DNA from: Niveispirillum sp943370215
GTDB taxonomy: Bacteria; Pseudomonadota; Alphaproteobacteria; Azospirillales; Azospirillaceae
DNA: 64,000 bases
Direction: 5' to 3'
Assembly (NCBI GenBank): GCA_943370215.1
Contig: CALRQC020000009.1
Location: 96,425 to 160,424, forward strand
Part shown: in pieces, positions 17,794 through 26,731 of the stretch
How the letters are laid out: each line of letters opens with the position of its first letter
Position numbering within the stretch: position 1 is the stretch's first letter
Notes under the pieces: model-generated
Database searches by the model: none
What the model saw: the letters and a program-made list of their open reading frames with translations, nothing else
Told to the model about the DNA's origin: nothing
Translations under genes and position numbers: made by a program

Positions 17794-19769
17794 TTCCTCT
17801 TCTTAGCATTTTCGACAAGTGTACTGTAGCCAATGGCCTGTATAAAAACTTGCTCATTATCTCTGAACCTATAGTAAATGTTCGGATTTTGCCCACATTT
17901 AAAATCATGGGTACGCAGAACAGAAACAAGAGTTGGAGTGTGATCTGCTATTAGGTAACCAAACCGTCTGATAACACGGGTAAATGACATGTGTGTACCA
18001 TCAGCTCTGTTGAATCCACCCGCGCCTTCGGCACATTCCAAAGTATCAAGTATCTGCTTAACCGGATCTGTCTTGCTAGGTCCAAAAGTATAATCGTTGC
18101 GCCCAGGCCTCTTGAACTCAACTATTGTGACAGTAGTCCCATCTGCGTCGCCAAGAATCAAACTATCGTCAAAGAAAGCTAGATCGGGAACCTTGTCCCC
18201 CTTCCGACGGATCCCACCCCGAGCCGTTCTGTCACTTGATATATATGGAAGAAAAGCCAGCGCATCATCAATAACCCAAAGATTGTGCTCAAAATATTCT
18301 AGCTTTGAATTATCAGAAAATCTTTTAAAAATGAGGTCGTGTATTACATCTTCAGGGGCTATGCCATTTTTTTCATCATATTTTCTAGCGGCTTCAATCA
18401 TTTCTATCACTCTCTTTCTATGAACAATATACTCCGCCAACGCTTCTTTATTACTTTCGTCAATCTTCTCAACAATTTGCTTAATAGAACTTTCATAGTG
18501 ATCTGGATTAGCAGCAGCAAGGGTAATTGCCTTCGTCAAATCTTTAGAGGACCTAAAACGCTCTATCGCCAAGTCCGAAACAAATTGTTGAGCCGTCCAG
18601 TTATTTGGCTTCTTATTCACATACTCGTCCACAGTTTTCCCTCTCAAGCCAATCCGAAGAATCGGGTTTTCTCTCAGAGCATCCACTAAATCCAAAGACT
18701 GGCTAGCCTTGATTTTAGCAATTTGAAGGGATTCATTTTCTTGTATTACTTGGCTAATTGCACCGACTATCCTCTCAACATCCTTTGGAGATAGATTTAT
18801 ACCAGTTCTCGCATCATTTAGACGATTCTCGAAAACATCACCCCTGACAACTGCTAAAACAATATAATCTTCATTGTTTTCGTCTTTGAAATTTGGAGTG
18901 CCAATAATGTTGGTAAGATCCCTTGCAGATCCAACAATTCGATCAGCAGCAGCAAAAAGTAAACAATGATTTTTAAACGACTTTGTTTTCGGTATTTTAC
19001 TCAAACTATATTTAATTGTTTCATTAATTCCATCTATTTCAACTTTTAATTCACCATTGCCAGATTCAACAAATATTCCCTTAAATATTGAAGTAATGCT
19101 TTCTGGTTCACCACCGTCAAAGCTTATAGTTATATCAGGCAGCCACCCATACAAAAATTGAGGCAAGAAATGACTAGCTATTTGATCAGAAACTTCATGT
19201 TGCTTGATCTGTCGTATCAGATCATGCCATGGCCTCAAAGGAGCATTATACTCAACACGCATTCCAACGTGTGCAAAATCTGGCTCGGCATCAAAATAAA
19301 TAAATTCATCTTGTTGATGAATATCAAACCGAAATGCACGTAAAAATTCAGCTCCAACAAACTCATATCGCGAGGAATATAGAATTCTAGAAAATACCTT
19401 AAACGCTATAAATCTACCAAAACCACGACCACGTTTAGTCAACTTGTGACCCGAAAATGGAGTCTTAAATGAGTTATAATTAATATCATCTAAACCTACA
19501 CCATTGTCAGTAACCGATATCAAAATATTTGATGGGTCGTTTGCGTTAGTGAAAGATATATCTATTCTTCCTTCAGATTGAGCGCGACCTTCATAGCGCA
19601 CCTCAATCCCATGGATGGCATTGGATACCGCTTCGAATATAGGCAAAAGAAAGCCATGCGCATCAAGGGTGATATGAGTGCGTGAAAGCACTGCAGTCAT
19701 GTCAGGTTTAACAAGGGCATCTTTCAGTGTTTTTTTACCAGCGTCCGTCATTTTCAACCCAGAAGTCAT
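17760..19769 (-). CDS. GHKL (Hsp90/MutL-like) ATPase with C-terminal PD-(D/E)XK-like nuclease motif; putative defence protein
   Basis: Protein of 669 residues in strikingly AT-rich DNA. The N-terminal 130 residues form a GHKL ATP-binding domain. It has the catalytic Glu46 and Asn50 of the N box (FEAVSNAIHG), DNGVG at 88-92 (G1 box) and GRGFG at 114-118 (G2 box). A middle region of about 350 residues has no family I recognise. The C-terminal part shows Asp529 in VPDLAFF followed by Glu551 and Lys553 in IVEFKRP, the spacing and context of a PD-(D/E)XK nuclease core. GHKL ATPases joined to nucleases are known from bacterial restriction-like and MORC-related systems, so DNA cleavage controlled by ATP is a fair guess. 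The start may be ATG 19769 or 19751. Both flanking genes are ordinary GC-rich genes, which suggests insertion of a small foreign segment. Confidence 0.75.
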   Translation of the reverse strand: MTSGLKMTDAGKKTLKDALVKPDMTAVLSRTHITLDAHGFLLPIFEAVSNAIHGIEVRYEGRAQSEGRIDISFTNANDPSNILISVTDNGVGLDDINYNSFKTPFSGHKLTKRGRGFGRFIAFKVFSRILYSSRYEFVGAEFLRAFRFDIHQQDEFIYFDAEPDFAHVGMRVEYNAPLRPWHDLIRQIKQHEVSDQIASHFLPQFLYGWLPDITISFDGGEPESITSIFKGIFVESGNGELKVEIDGINETIKYSLSKIPKTKSFKNHCLLFAAADRIVGSARDLTNIIGTPNFKDENNEDYIVLAVVRGDVFENRLNDARTGINLSPKDVERIVGAISQVIQENESLQIAKIKASQSLDLVDALRENPILRIGLRGKTVDEYVNKKPNNWTAQQFVSDLAIERFRSSKDLTKAITLAAANPDHYESSIKQIVEKIDESNKEALAEYIVHRKRVIEMIEAARKYDEKNGIAPEDVIHDLIFKRFSDNSKLEYFEHNLWVIDDALAFLPYISSDRTARGGIRRKGDKVPDLAFFDDSLILGDADGTTVTIVEFKRPGRNDYTFGPSKTDPVKQILDTLECAEGAGGFNRADGTHMSFTRVIRRFGYLIADHTPTLVSVLRTHDFKCGQNPNIYYRFRDNEQVFIQAIGYSTLVENAKKRNQAFFSVLLGE

Positions 19770-19877
19770 GACCTATCAACCAACACATTTTTAAAGCAAT
19801 ATTTTACAAGTTTTTCAACAAAAAATTCCTCCAGCTTAAGGGGCAATGCCTAAGCTAAATTAAATATCCCCGCCCCC

Positions 19878-21260
19878 TCACCGAAACGTCTCAATCTCCA
19901 ACCCGAACCTTTTCAGCTTATCGTACAGCGTCTTACGCGGCACCTGCAGTTCTGCACTCACCGCCGCTACATCGCCCTTGTGGCGGCGCATGGAATCCGC
20001 GATCAGGCGGCGTTCGAAGCCGTCCACCAGATCGGCCAGACTGGCCGCCGCCGGGGCACCCACAACCCCCGGCATCGCCACAGCGCTTCCCCCTGCCCCA
20101 CCACCCAGCCCGGCGGGCAGCAGGGGCAGGCCGATCACCGCGCGTTCAGCCAGGTTGCCCAGTTCGCGCACATTGCCCGGCCAGCCATGGGCGAACAGGG
20201 CCTGTCGTTCCGCTTCCGACACAAAGGGCGGCACGCGGCCCAGGCGGCCCGCCGTCTGCCCCATGAAATGGTCCAGCAACAGGCCGATATCCTCCGGCCG
20301 GTCGCGCAAGGGCGGGATGGTCAGGGGCACTACGTTCAGGCGGTAATATAAATCCTCCCGGAACTTGCCGGCGCGCGACAATTCCCCCAGATCGGCCTTG
20401 GTGGCGGCGACAAAGCGCAAATCCAGCGGGATCGCCTTGTTGGCCCCCAGCCGCTCCACCCGGCGATCCTGCAACACCCGCAGCAGTTTCACCTGCAGGG
20501 CCAGGGGCATACTCTCAATCTCGTCCAGAAAGACGGTGCCGCCATCGGCATATTCCAGCTTGCCGATGCGCAGCTTGCCGGCCCCGGTGAAGGCCCCTGC
20601 CTCGTGCCCGAACAGCTCACTTTCAAACATGCTTTCCGGGATGGCGCCGCAATTCAACGCCACAAAGGGCCGTTTGGCGCGACTGGAAAACTGGTGCAGG
20701 GCGCGGGCCACCATTTCCTTGCCGCTGCCCGTCTCCCCCAGCACCAGCACATCGGCCCCGGTATCGGCCACCTGCAAAATGGTGCGCTTCAGCGCCTGCA
20801 TGGCGGGTGACCGGCCCAGGATCAAACTGTCAATGCCATGGTCACCATCCAATGCTGCACGCAGCCGCCGCACCTCCGCCGACAGGCGGCTTCGTTCCAG
20901 GGCGCGGTGAACGGTGGCGGTCAGCCGTTCAGAGGCAAAGGGCTTTTCAATGAAATCATAGGCACCATCACGCATGGCCCCCACGGCCATGCTGATATCG
21001 CCATGCCCCGTCATCAGCACCACGGGCAGATCGGGGTCCAGCCCCTGGGCGGCGCGCAGCAAATCCATCCCGTCCATGCCGGGCAGGCGCACATCGGTGA
21101 TCAGCAGGTCCGCCGGCCCCGCCTTCAGCGCCGCCAGCGCCGGCTCTGCGGCGGCAAAGGTGGTGACGGGCAGGTCGGCCAGTTCCAGGGCCTGTTCAAT
21201 GCCCAGGCGCACGGCGTCCTCATCCTCCACCAGCAGGATGCGCGGGGGTCTCTCAGCCAT
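19878..21260 (-). CDS. dctD: Sigma-54-dependent response regulator, DctD type
   Basis: NtrC-family activator of about 460 residues. The receiver domain (ILLVEDEDAVR, phosphorylated Asp56 in LLITDVRLPGMDG) is followed by an AAA+ domain with Walker A GETGSGKE, the sigma-54 contact loop GAFTGA, Walker B GGTVFLDEIE and the arginine-finger region. A Gly/Ala-rich linker and a Fis-type helix-turn-helix (DVAAVSAELQVPRKTLYDKL) complete it. It should activate sigma-54 promoters when phosphorylated by the kinase encoded upstream. ATG 21260 overlaps the kinase stop by 8 nt (ATGGCTGA). The DctD name follows from pairing with a DctB-like kinase; no C4-dicarboxylate transporter is in the window, so the target genes are unknown. 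Confidence 0.88.
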   Translation of the reverse strand: MAERPPRILLVEDEDAVRLGIEQALELADLPVTTFAAAEPALAALKAGPADLLITDVRLPGMDGMDLLRAAQGLDPDLPVVLMTGHGDISMAVGAMRDGAYDFIEKPFASERLTATVHRALERSRLSAEVRRLRAALDGDHGIDSLILGRSPAMQALKRTILQVADTGADVLVLGETGSGKEMVARALHQFSSRAKRPFVALNCGAIPESMFESELFGHEAGAFTGAGKLRIGKLEYADGGTVFLDEIESMPLALQVKLLRVLQDRRVERLGANKAIPLDLRFVAATKADLGELSRAGKFREDLYYRLNVVPLTIPPLRDRPEDIGLLLDHFMGQTAGRLGRVPPFVSEAERQALFAHGWPGNVRELGNLAERAVIGLPLLPAGLGGGAGGSAVAMPGVVGAPAAASLADLVDGFERRLIADSMRRHKGDVAAVSAELQVPRKTLYDKLKRFGLEIETFR

Positions 21261-23040
21261 GGGCGGGCAGGTCGATGGTGAACATTGCCCCTCCTTCCGG
21301 GCGGTTGGCGGCATGGATGCTTCCCCCATGGTCCTGCACCATCCCGGCGGAAATCACCAGCCCCAATCCAAGCCCCTGGCCCGGCGGCTTGGTGGTGAAG
21401 AAGGGTTCGAACAAATGGGACAGGCTTTCCGGCGCAATGCCGGACCCGCTATCCAGCACCCGCACCAGGGCGCGGGCACCGTCGCGCACCGCCTCCAGCC
21501 GCACCTGTCGTACCGGGCCGCCGGCCACCGCATCCATGGCATTGCCCAACAGGTTGACCAGCACCTGTTCCAGCCGAATGGGATCAAACCGCACCCACAG
21601 GTCGGGATCGATGGCGGTTTCAACCGTCGCATCCAGCCGCCGGCTTTTTTCCGCCAACAGGGCCAGACTGTTGCCGGCGGCCACGGCCAGCCGCACCGGT
21701 TCCGGCCGGTTTTCCGACTTGCGGGCAAAGCCGCGCAACTGGCCGGTGATGCGGGCCATCCGCTCGGTCAACTGGCCGATCATGGTCAGATTCTCCGTCA
21801 CCCGGTCGGCCTTGCCGCGCGCCAGGAAGGCGGCGGCATTGTCCGACAGGGTGCGCAAGGCGGCCAGCGGCTGGTTCAGCTCATGCGTAATGCCGGCGGC
21901 CAACTGGCCCAATGCTGCCAGCTTGGCCGCCTGCACCAACCCATCCTGGGCGCGGCGCAGATCATCATTGGCGGCCACCAGTTCCGCCGTGCGGGCCGCC
22001 ACCTCCCGTTCCAACGCCTGGGCGGAACGTTCCAGGGCCGCACGGGTGGCGCGTTCGGCCGCGCGCGTGCGGCGGCGCTGGCGCACCAGCATGGCCGCCA
22101 GGGTCAACAGCAATACAGCCGCCGCCCCCGCCGCCCAGGCGATCCGTCGTGCATTGGCGACCGGTGCCATATCGGTCAATAACAGTAACTGCCAATCCGT
22201 GCCCGGCACATTGCGGGCCGTGGCCAATAGCGGCGGCGCCCCCGGCCCGCCAATGCGCAGAACAGAGGCCCCGCCGCCCAGATCGGCCAGCCGCTCCACC
22301 TCCAGCCCGCGCAGTTCCACCCGGTCATATTGGCGGGTGGCGGCCAGCCGTTGACGCAGGGTATCGGACAAAGGCTCCAGGGTGCGGAAGGTCCAATCCG
22401 GCACGGATGAAAGGATGGTGACACCCTGCCCATCCTTCACCAGCACGCGGTCAGCCGCCAGCCCCCAGGTGCGTTCGATGCCACCAAGCGCCACCTTCAC
22501 CACGGCCACGCCCGGCACCTGCCCCTGTTCCCCCACAGCGCGGGCGAAGTAATATCCCGGTTCCCGGCTGGTCGTGCCGATGCCATAGAAACGTCCATAG
22601 CCCTTGGCCAGCGCATCGCGGAAATAGGGCCGGTAGGAGAAATTCATGCCCACAAAGCTGGTTGGCCCGCGCCAGTTGCTGGCGGCCAACGTATTGCCCG
22701 TGGGATCAATGACATAGATCGCCGCCGCCCCAGATGCCACCGCCGCCTGTTCCAGGTAAAGATTGGCCCGGTCACGCAAGGCGGCATTGTCAGGATGCGC
22801 CAGCAATTGCCGCAGAGAACTGGACAGCACCATGACGCCGGGCAAGGTTTCATACCGCCCCAACTCGCTGCGCAACCCCTCCACATAGATGTCGCGGCGG
22901 GGGCCCGCCTGTTCCATCAACTGGGCAATGGCCAGCCGTTCCGCCAGCAACCCCGCCCCACCAGCCGCCAAGACCGCGATCAAGGCCGGGATCAACCAGA
23001 ACAGGGCACGACGCCAGACAGGATGCAGAATGGACCTCAT
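21253..23040 (-). CDS. dctB: Sensor histidine kinase, DctB type
   Basis: Membrane kinase of about 595 residues. A first membrane segment (FWLIPALIAVLAAGGAGLL) is followed by a periplasmic PDC/dCache sensor (AAIYVIDPTGNTLAASNW, SYRPYFRDALAKG, GIGTTSREPGYYFARAV), which is typical of DctB C4-dicarboxylate sensors. Then come a second membrane segment (WAAGAAAVLLLTLAAMLV), a coiled coil, the phospho-acceptor His near residue 386 (GITHELNQPLAAL), the N box (NLLGNAMDAV), G1 (DSGSGIAPES) and G2 (GQGLGLGLVIS). The start ATG 23040 gives a normal N-terminus. The frame runs open to 23544 through the CRISPR repeats, which is not credible as protein. It is translationally coupled to the regulator gene. Confidence 0.88.
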   Translation of the reverse strand: MRSILHPVWRRALFWLIPALIAVLAAGGAGLLAERLAIAQLMEQAGPRRDIYVEGLRSELGRYETLPGVMVLSSSLRQLLAHPDNAALRDRANLYLEQAAVASGAAAIYVIDPTGNTLAASNWRGPTSFVGMNFSYRPYFRDALAKGYGRFYGIGTTSREPGYYFARAVGEQGQVPGVAVVKVALGGIERTWGLAADRVLVKDGQGVTILSSVPDWTFRTLEPLSDTLRQRLAATRQYDRVELRGLEVERLADLGGGASVLRIGGPGAPPLLATARNVPGTDWQLLLLTDMAPVANARRIAWAAGAAAVLLLTLAAMLVRQRRRTRAAERATRAALERSAQALEREVAARTAELVAANDDLRRAQDGLVQAAKLAALGQLAAGITHELNQPLAALRTLSDNAAAFLARGKADRVTENLTMIGQLTERMARITGQLRGFARKSENRPEPVRLAVAAGNSLALLAEKSRRLDATVETAIDPDLWVRFDPIRLEQVLVNLLGNAMDAVAGGPVRQVRLEAVRDGARALVRVLDSGSGIAPESLSHLFEPFFTTKPPGQGLGLGLVISAGMVQDHGGSIHAANRPEGGAMFTIDLPAHG

Positions 23041-23245
23041 GAGAATTGGAGACGATGGAAACCAGCGCGGGATAGCACCGACAGGGGCCCCTTTCCCGGT
23101 CCCCCTCGGTTGATGGCCGACGACACCATGATAGCGTTGTTCGCCCCCCAGACAACCAGGGAAAGCCCACCGGTATTTTGGAGCCCTGGACAAGTTGGCT
23201 ATGTTGATGGAAGCTCTGGCCCCGGCATCGCTTGTGCCGGTCTTT

Positions 23246-23391
23246 TTGCGAGCGGCTCTGTACCCTGCCAAAACCCGGTACCCGCTCGCAACAAGGCAAG
23301 TGTTTGAAATAGATTGGTTCTTGGACATCATATATCCGCGGAACGCCACTTTGGCAGCCCTTTTATCATGCGATCGCAGACCCGCTCGCAA
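23246..23391. repeat. Inverted and direct copies of a 10-bp motif between dctB and the CRISPR array
   Basis: The gap 23041-23436 has no convincing gene. It contains TTGCGAGCGG at 23246-23255 and its reverse complement CCGCTCGCAA at 23282-23291. These are extended inward by GTACC (23260-23264) and GGTAC (23277-23281), so the region can form a long imperfect hairpin. A second direct copy of CCGCTCGCAA lies exactly 100 nt on, at 23382-23391. It could be a regulator binding site in front of dctB, an attenuator, or part of the CRISPR leader. Confidence 0.5.
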
Positions 23392-23436
23392 ACTGGCTGG
23401 ATTCTTGTTATGATCCAGCAGGCTACTGGGTAGGGC

Positions 23437-23827
23437 CTTTCCCCAGCCGAAAGGCTGGGGCCTCATTGAAGCCCAGGGAATTTGCTCGGACGCGTTATTG
23501 CGGTTTTGGTCGGCCTTTCCCCAGCCGAAAGGCTGGGGCCTCATTGAAGCAAGATTGGCCAGCTTACGCAGCAGCGTTTGCTAGGTATACCTTTCCCCAG
23601 CCGAAAGGCTGGGGCCTCATTGAAGCAATGCCATCCGGGCGGCGATCAACCGGGATTGGTCGAAGGCTTTCCCCAGCCGAAAGGCTGGGGCCTCATTGAA
23701 GCCGCCTCCCAAGGCCGCAGCACCACGCCAACCCCCGTGCTTTCCCCAGCCGAAAGGCTGGGGCCTCATTGAAGCTCGTAGTCGTGGATGAACTCTATCG
23801 GTTCCTCGTAAGCTTTCCCCAGCCGAA
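23437..23827 (+). CRISPR. Short CRISPR array: five intact 36-nt repeats plus one truncated repeat
   Basis: Identical 36-nt repeats begin at 23437, 23515, 23591, 23667 and 23740. Each reads CTTTCCCCAGCC, GAAA, GGCTGGGG, then CCTCATTGAAGC, giving an 8-bp stem with a GAAA loop and an ATTGAAGC end. A sixth copy starts at 23813 but matches only its first 15 nt. The five spacers are all different, with lengths 42, 40, 40, 37 and 37 nt. The decayed copy suggests that the trailer end is on the right and the leader is to the left, inside 23041-23436. No cas gene lies in the window, so the type cannot be assigned from context. Unique spacers distinguish it from a tandem repeat. Confidence 0.92.
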
Positions 23828-23872
23828 GGGCCAACTTGGGGGGTGTCTTACAAAGCTTGAGGCGGTTGCAGC

Positions 23873-26641
23873 TCACCAGGTGAGGCGGATGGAGAATTCC
23901 ACGCTTCGCCCCGGCAAGGTGCGTGCCGTGATCAGGCTACCGTTACGGTTGGCCAGGATTTCGCCGCTATTGGCGTCACCCTGCATCACGGCCAATGCCT
24001 GTGTCAGGTTGCTGCCCCGCACAGAAAGTTCCAAACCGTGTGCTGGGCGCCAGATGATACCCGCGCCCAGCACACGCGCTGCCGGCAGGGGCAGGCTGTT
24101 GGCATCATCGCCATAGCGCCGGCCGAGATAGCGCCAATCCCCCTGCAAGGTCAGTGCACCATCCCACAATATCCATTGCGGACGGATACCCAGCATGGCG
24201 CGGGGGATGCGGCGAGGCAGGTTGCCGTTATAATCCTGGATGGTGACACCACCACCGGCAACCGGTTGCCGGAACAGGTAATGACCGAAGCGGGCATTCT
24301 GTAACGTCGTATCCGCAGACAGATCAAACCAGGCCAGCGGTTGCCAACGCAATTCCAGTTCCAGGCCCAAGGTACGGGCCTTGGCATTCAAGGTACGGCG
24401 GACCAACCGGCCGGCGGCATCGCCATATTGATCGCCAAAGGCAATGTTGCGGAAATCATTCCAGAACAAAGTAGCGTTCAGGTCCATGTCCCCGATCGCC
24501 ATGCCCCTGCCCCGATGGTTCAGCCCCAATTCCGCCTGGCGCACATGCTGGACCCCCAGGCCTGGCGGGTTTGTGTCATTGCGAAAGCTGCCGGGGCCCG
24601 GCATCCGGAACGTGCAGGTGCCCCGTGCGAACAGCCCGCTATCCGGCGTCAACCGGTGCATCAGGCCGGCAGAAATCGCCGTTGCGGCAAAATGCCGGCC
24701 AAAGGGTTGGGCGCCACCGGTGCCCTGCATCACCGCATCATCCGCCAGGGTGGCGGGGTCACCCAGATCAAGCATCGTTACCGACTCCACCGCACCATTG
24801 AAGCCCAGCCACTCGTGCCGGACACCGCCATCCAGGCGCCAGCGCGGGGCGATACGCCATTCATCGGCCAGATACAGCGCCACCGTGCCGCTGTCGCCAT
24901 CGGTGTGCTCATAGGTGGAGAGCGGGTTCAACACACCGCCATCGCTGGCCCGACCGACGGTATCACCCGTGCCGGACAGGGCCAGCACATCCAGGCGGCG
25001 GGGCGCGTTCTGCGCCGCCACCAGCGTGCTGGCGATGCGACGGCGATAATTGAAACGCGTGCCGGCGACGGAAAGGCCAACGGTCATGTCATGCCCCCGG
25101 TCCCCGTCACCCGTCCGGTGCCCCAGGGACAGGTCCAATATCCCTTCACGAAGGCCGATACTGGCCAATGTCGGACTGACGCGGGCCACCAACGGGGCGG
25201 GATCCGCCACCGCCCCTGAATCGCTATAGGCCAGCCCCCAACGCATCTGGCCGGGAAAATGCGGGGGAAGGCCGGCCAGAAAATCCGCCCCGCTGAGCGG
25301 CGGGCCGGCAGACGCGATGGAATAGCGGTCCGTGTCGGACTGGCGCAGCCTTGCCTTCAGTGACAGCCGGCTGGCATCAGAGATTTCCCAGTCCCACAGC
25401 AGGGTGCCAGCGGTCAGCCGATTGACATTGTTGCGCCCGAAAGGCACCTGCGCGCCCTGGTCTTCCCAGGTTTTCAGGGCAATCCTGGACAGGTCGGGAC
25501 CGAACCAACTGCCATAAAGCGGATCGAACCCGTCCAACGCCCGCACTTTGCCCCCGTCCAGCACCAGGGGAAAGGAAGAGGTATTGAAGGTACGATCATC
25601 CAGCCGACGCAGATTGAAGCGCAACATACCCCCTTCCAACGGATGGGAGAGGGAAAGCCGCACCTGCCCGCCCTGCAGCGGTGCCACATGGCTGCGTACA
25701 CCGGCGTTGCGGGACCAGACCCCGCCCAATGCCGCCGACCAGCCTTCCTCCCCTTCATCTACTGAAAGCGGTCCGCCGATCCACGCATCCATGCGGCGCA
25801 GATGCCGGTCGGACAGGGTGACGGCCACGCCGCCGCCGGCTTGTTCTGCCGGGCGGGTCACCAGATTCAAGGTGCCACCCAGCGCACCGCTGGCGAACAG
25901 GGAGGCCGGCCCCCCGCGCACATAATCGCTGCGGATGATCGTATCATCCAGGCGGAAGAACTGGTCCACATCGGCCCAGGGCAGGCTGACATCCTGCTGG
26001 ATTGGCAGCCCATCCTCCAGCACCGCGATCCCGCTATACCCATCCAGGGGAATGCCGCGTGCCCGGATGGTGTTGGCGGCCACCCCGGCAGACATATCGG
26101 CCCAGATGCCGGGAATGCCCACCAGCAGGGCCGATCCCCCCTCTGATCGGGGTATACGGGCCAGATCTTCCGCGCCGCGCGATGACAGGGAGTAGGAAAG
26201 GTCCAGCCGGTCCAGCGGCAAGGTGCCCCGCCGTCCCGTCACCACCAGTGCCGCCGTGGTTTCCATCACCGTGGGCAGTGCCGGGTGGGGTTGTTTGCCG
26301 GTGGTGACGGCATTGGGTGGCGCGGCTGATCGATCCGGCAATACCAGAATGCCAGCGCTCTCCAGAATACAGGAAAGGCCCACTGGGATGCATAGCCGGT
26401 CAAGCGCCTCTGCCACCGCCATTGTGCCGGAAAGGGCTGGGGCCTGGCGTTGCACCACATCGGCCGGACGCATCACCAGCGCCAGCCCGGTCGCCGCCGC
26501 CACCTGATCCAACGACCGCTCCACCGGTCCGGCAGGCAGATCAAGCGTCAAAGGCTTTGCCGCCCGCACAGGCAAGGAGACCAGCGCCAGGATCAGACCC
26601 AGGCAGCGGCAAACCCTTGAAGTGGCAACCCGTGGGGGCAT
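23873..26641 (-). CDS. TonB-dependent transducer with N-terminal STN signalling domain (FecA-like)
   Basis: Outer-membrane receptor of 922 residues with an additional periplasmic signalling domain. After the signal peptide (CLGLILALVSLPVRA) an STN domain spans about 30-105 (LTLDLPAGPVERSLDQVAAA, LCIPVGLSCILESAGILVLP). Then follow a TonB box region (TAALVVTGRRG), the plug (RARGIPLDGYSGIAVLEDG, GGPASLFASGALGG) and a barrel ending in RLTW. STN receptors report ligand binding to a FecR-type protein, which releases a FecI-type sigma factor. Both such genes lie directly upstream on the same strand, with 90 nt between this start and the FecR stop. The ligand is probably a ferric chelate but is not shown. 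The gene ends about 45 nt from the CRISPR remnant. Confidence 0.92.
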   Translation of the reverse strand: MPPRVATSRVCRCLGLILALVSLPVRAAKPLTLDLPAGPVERSLDQVAAATGLALVMRPADVVQRQAPALSGTMAVAEALDRLCIPVGLSCILESAGILVLPDRSAAPPNAVTTGKQPHPALPTVMETTAALVVTGRRGTLPLDRLDLSYSLSSRGAEDLARIPRSEGGSALLVGIPGIWADMSAGVAANTIRARGIPLDGYSGIAVLEDGLPIQQDVSLPWADVDQFFRLDDTIIRSDYVRGGPASLFASGALGGTLNLVTRPAEQAGGGVAVTLSDRHLRRMDAWIGGPLSVDEGEEGWSAALGGVWSRNAGVRSHVAPLQGGQVRLSLSHPLEGGMLRFNLRRLDDRTFNTSSFPLVLDGGKVRALDGFDPLYGSWFGPDLSRIALKTWEDQGAQVPFGRNNVNRLTAGTLLWDWEISDASRLSLKARLRQSDTDRYSIASAGPPLSGADFLAGLPPHFPGQMRWGLAYSDSGAVADPAPLVARVSPTLASIGLREGILDLSLGHRTGDGDRGHDMTVGLSVAGTRFNYRRRIASTLVAAQNAPRRLDVLALSGTGDTVGRASDGGVLNPLSTYEHTDGDSGTVALYLADEWRIAPRWRLDGGVRHEWLGFNGAVESVTMLDLGDPATLADDAVMQGTGGAQPFGRHFAATAISAGLMHRLTPDSGLFARGTCTFRMPGPGSFRNDTNPPGLGVQHVRQAELGLNHRGRGMAIGDMDLNATLFWNDFRNIAFGDQYGDAAGRLVRRTLNAKARTLGLELELRWQPLAWFDLSADTTLQNARFGHYLFRQPVAGGGVTIQDYNGNLPRRIPRAMLGIRPQWILWDGALTLQGDWRYLGRRYGDDANSLPLPAARVLGAGIIWRPAHGLELSVRGSNLTQALAVMQGDANSGEILANRNGSLITARTLPGRSVEFSIRLTW

Positions 26642-26731
26642 CGGTGGCGGACAGTCGGTTGGGACAAGGCCCGCGACTATAGGCGGTGAGGCATGACAGT
26701 TCCGTGGCAGTGCCCCTGCACCGGCAGCCGA

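Noticed and set aside
23041..23544. N-terminal extension of the DctB-type kinase through the CRISPR repeats
   Set aside because: The extension would translate the CRISPR repeat itself (MRPQPFGWGKA twice) and lacks a ribosome site; the start at 23040 gives a standard membrane-anchor N-terminus.
23437..23827. Idea that the 36-nt repeats are a REP/palindromic element cluster
   Set aside because: The intervening segments are unique and of regulated length (37-42 nt) and the end repeat is decayed, which is the pattern of a CRISPR array.
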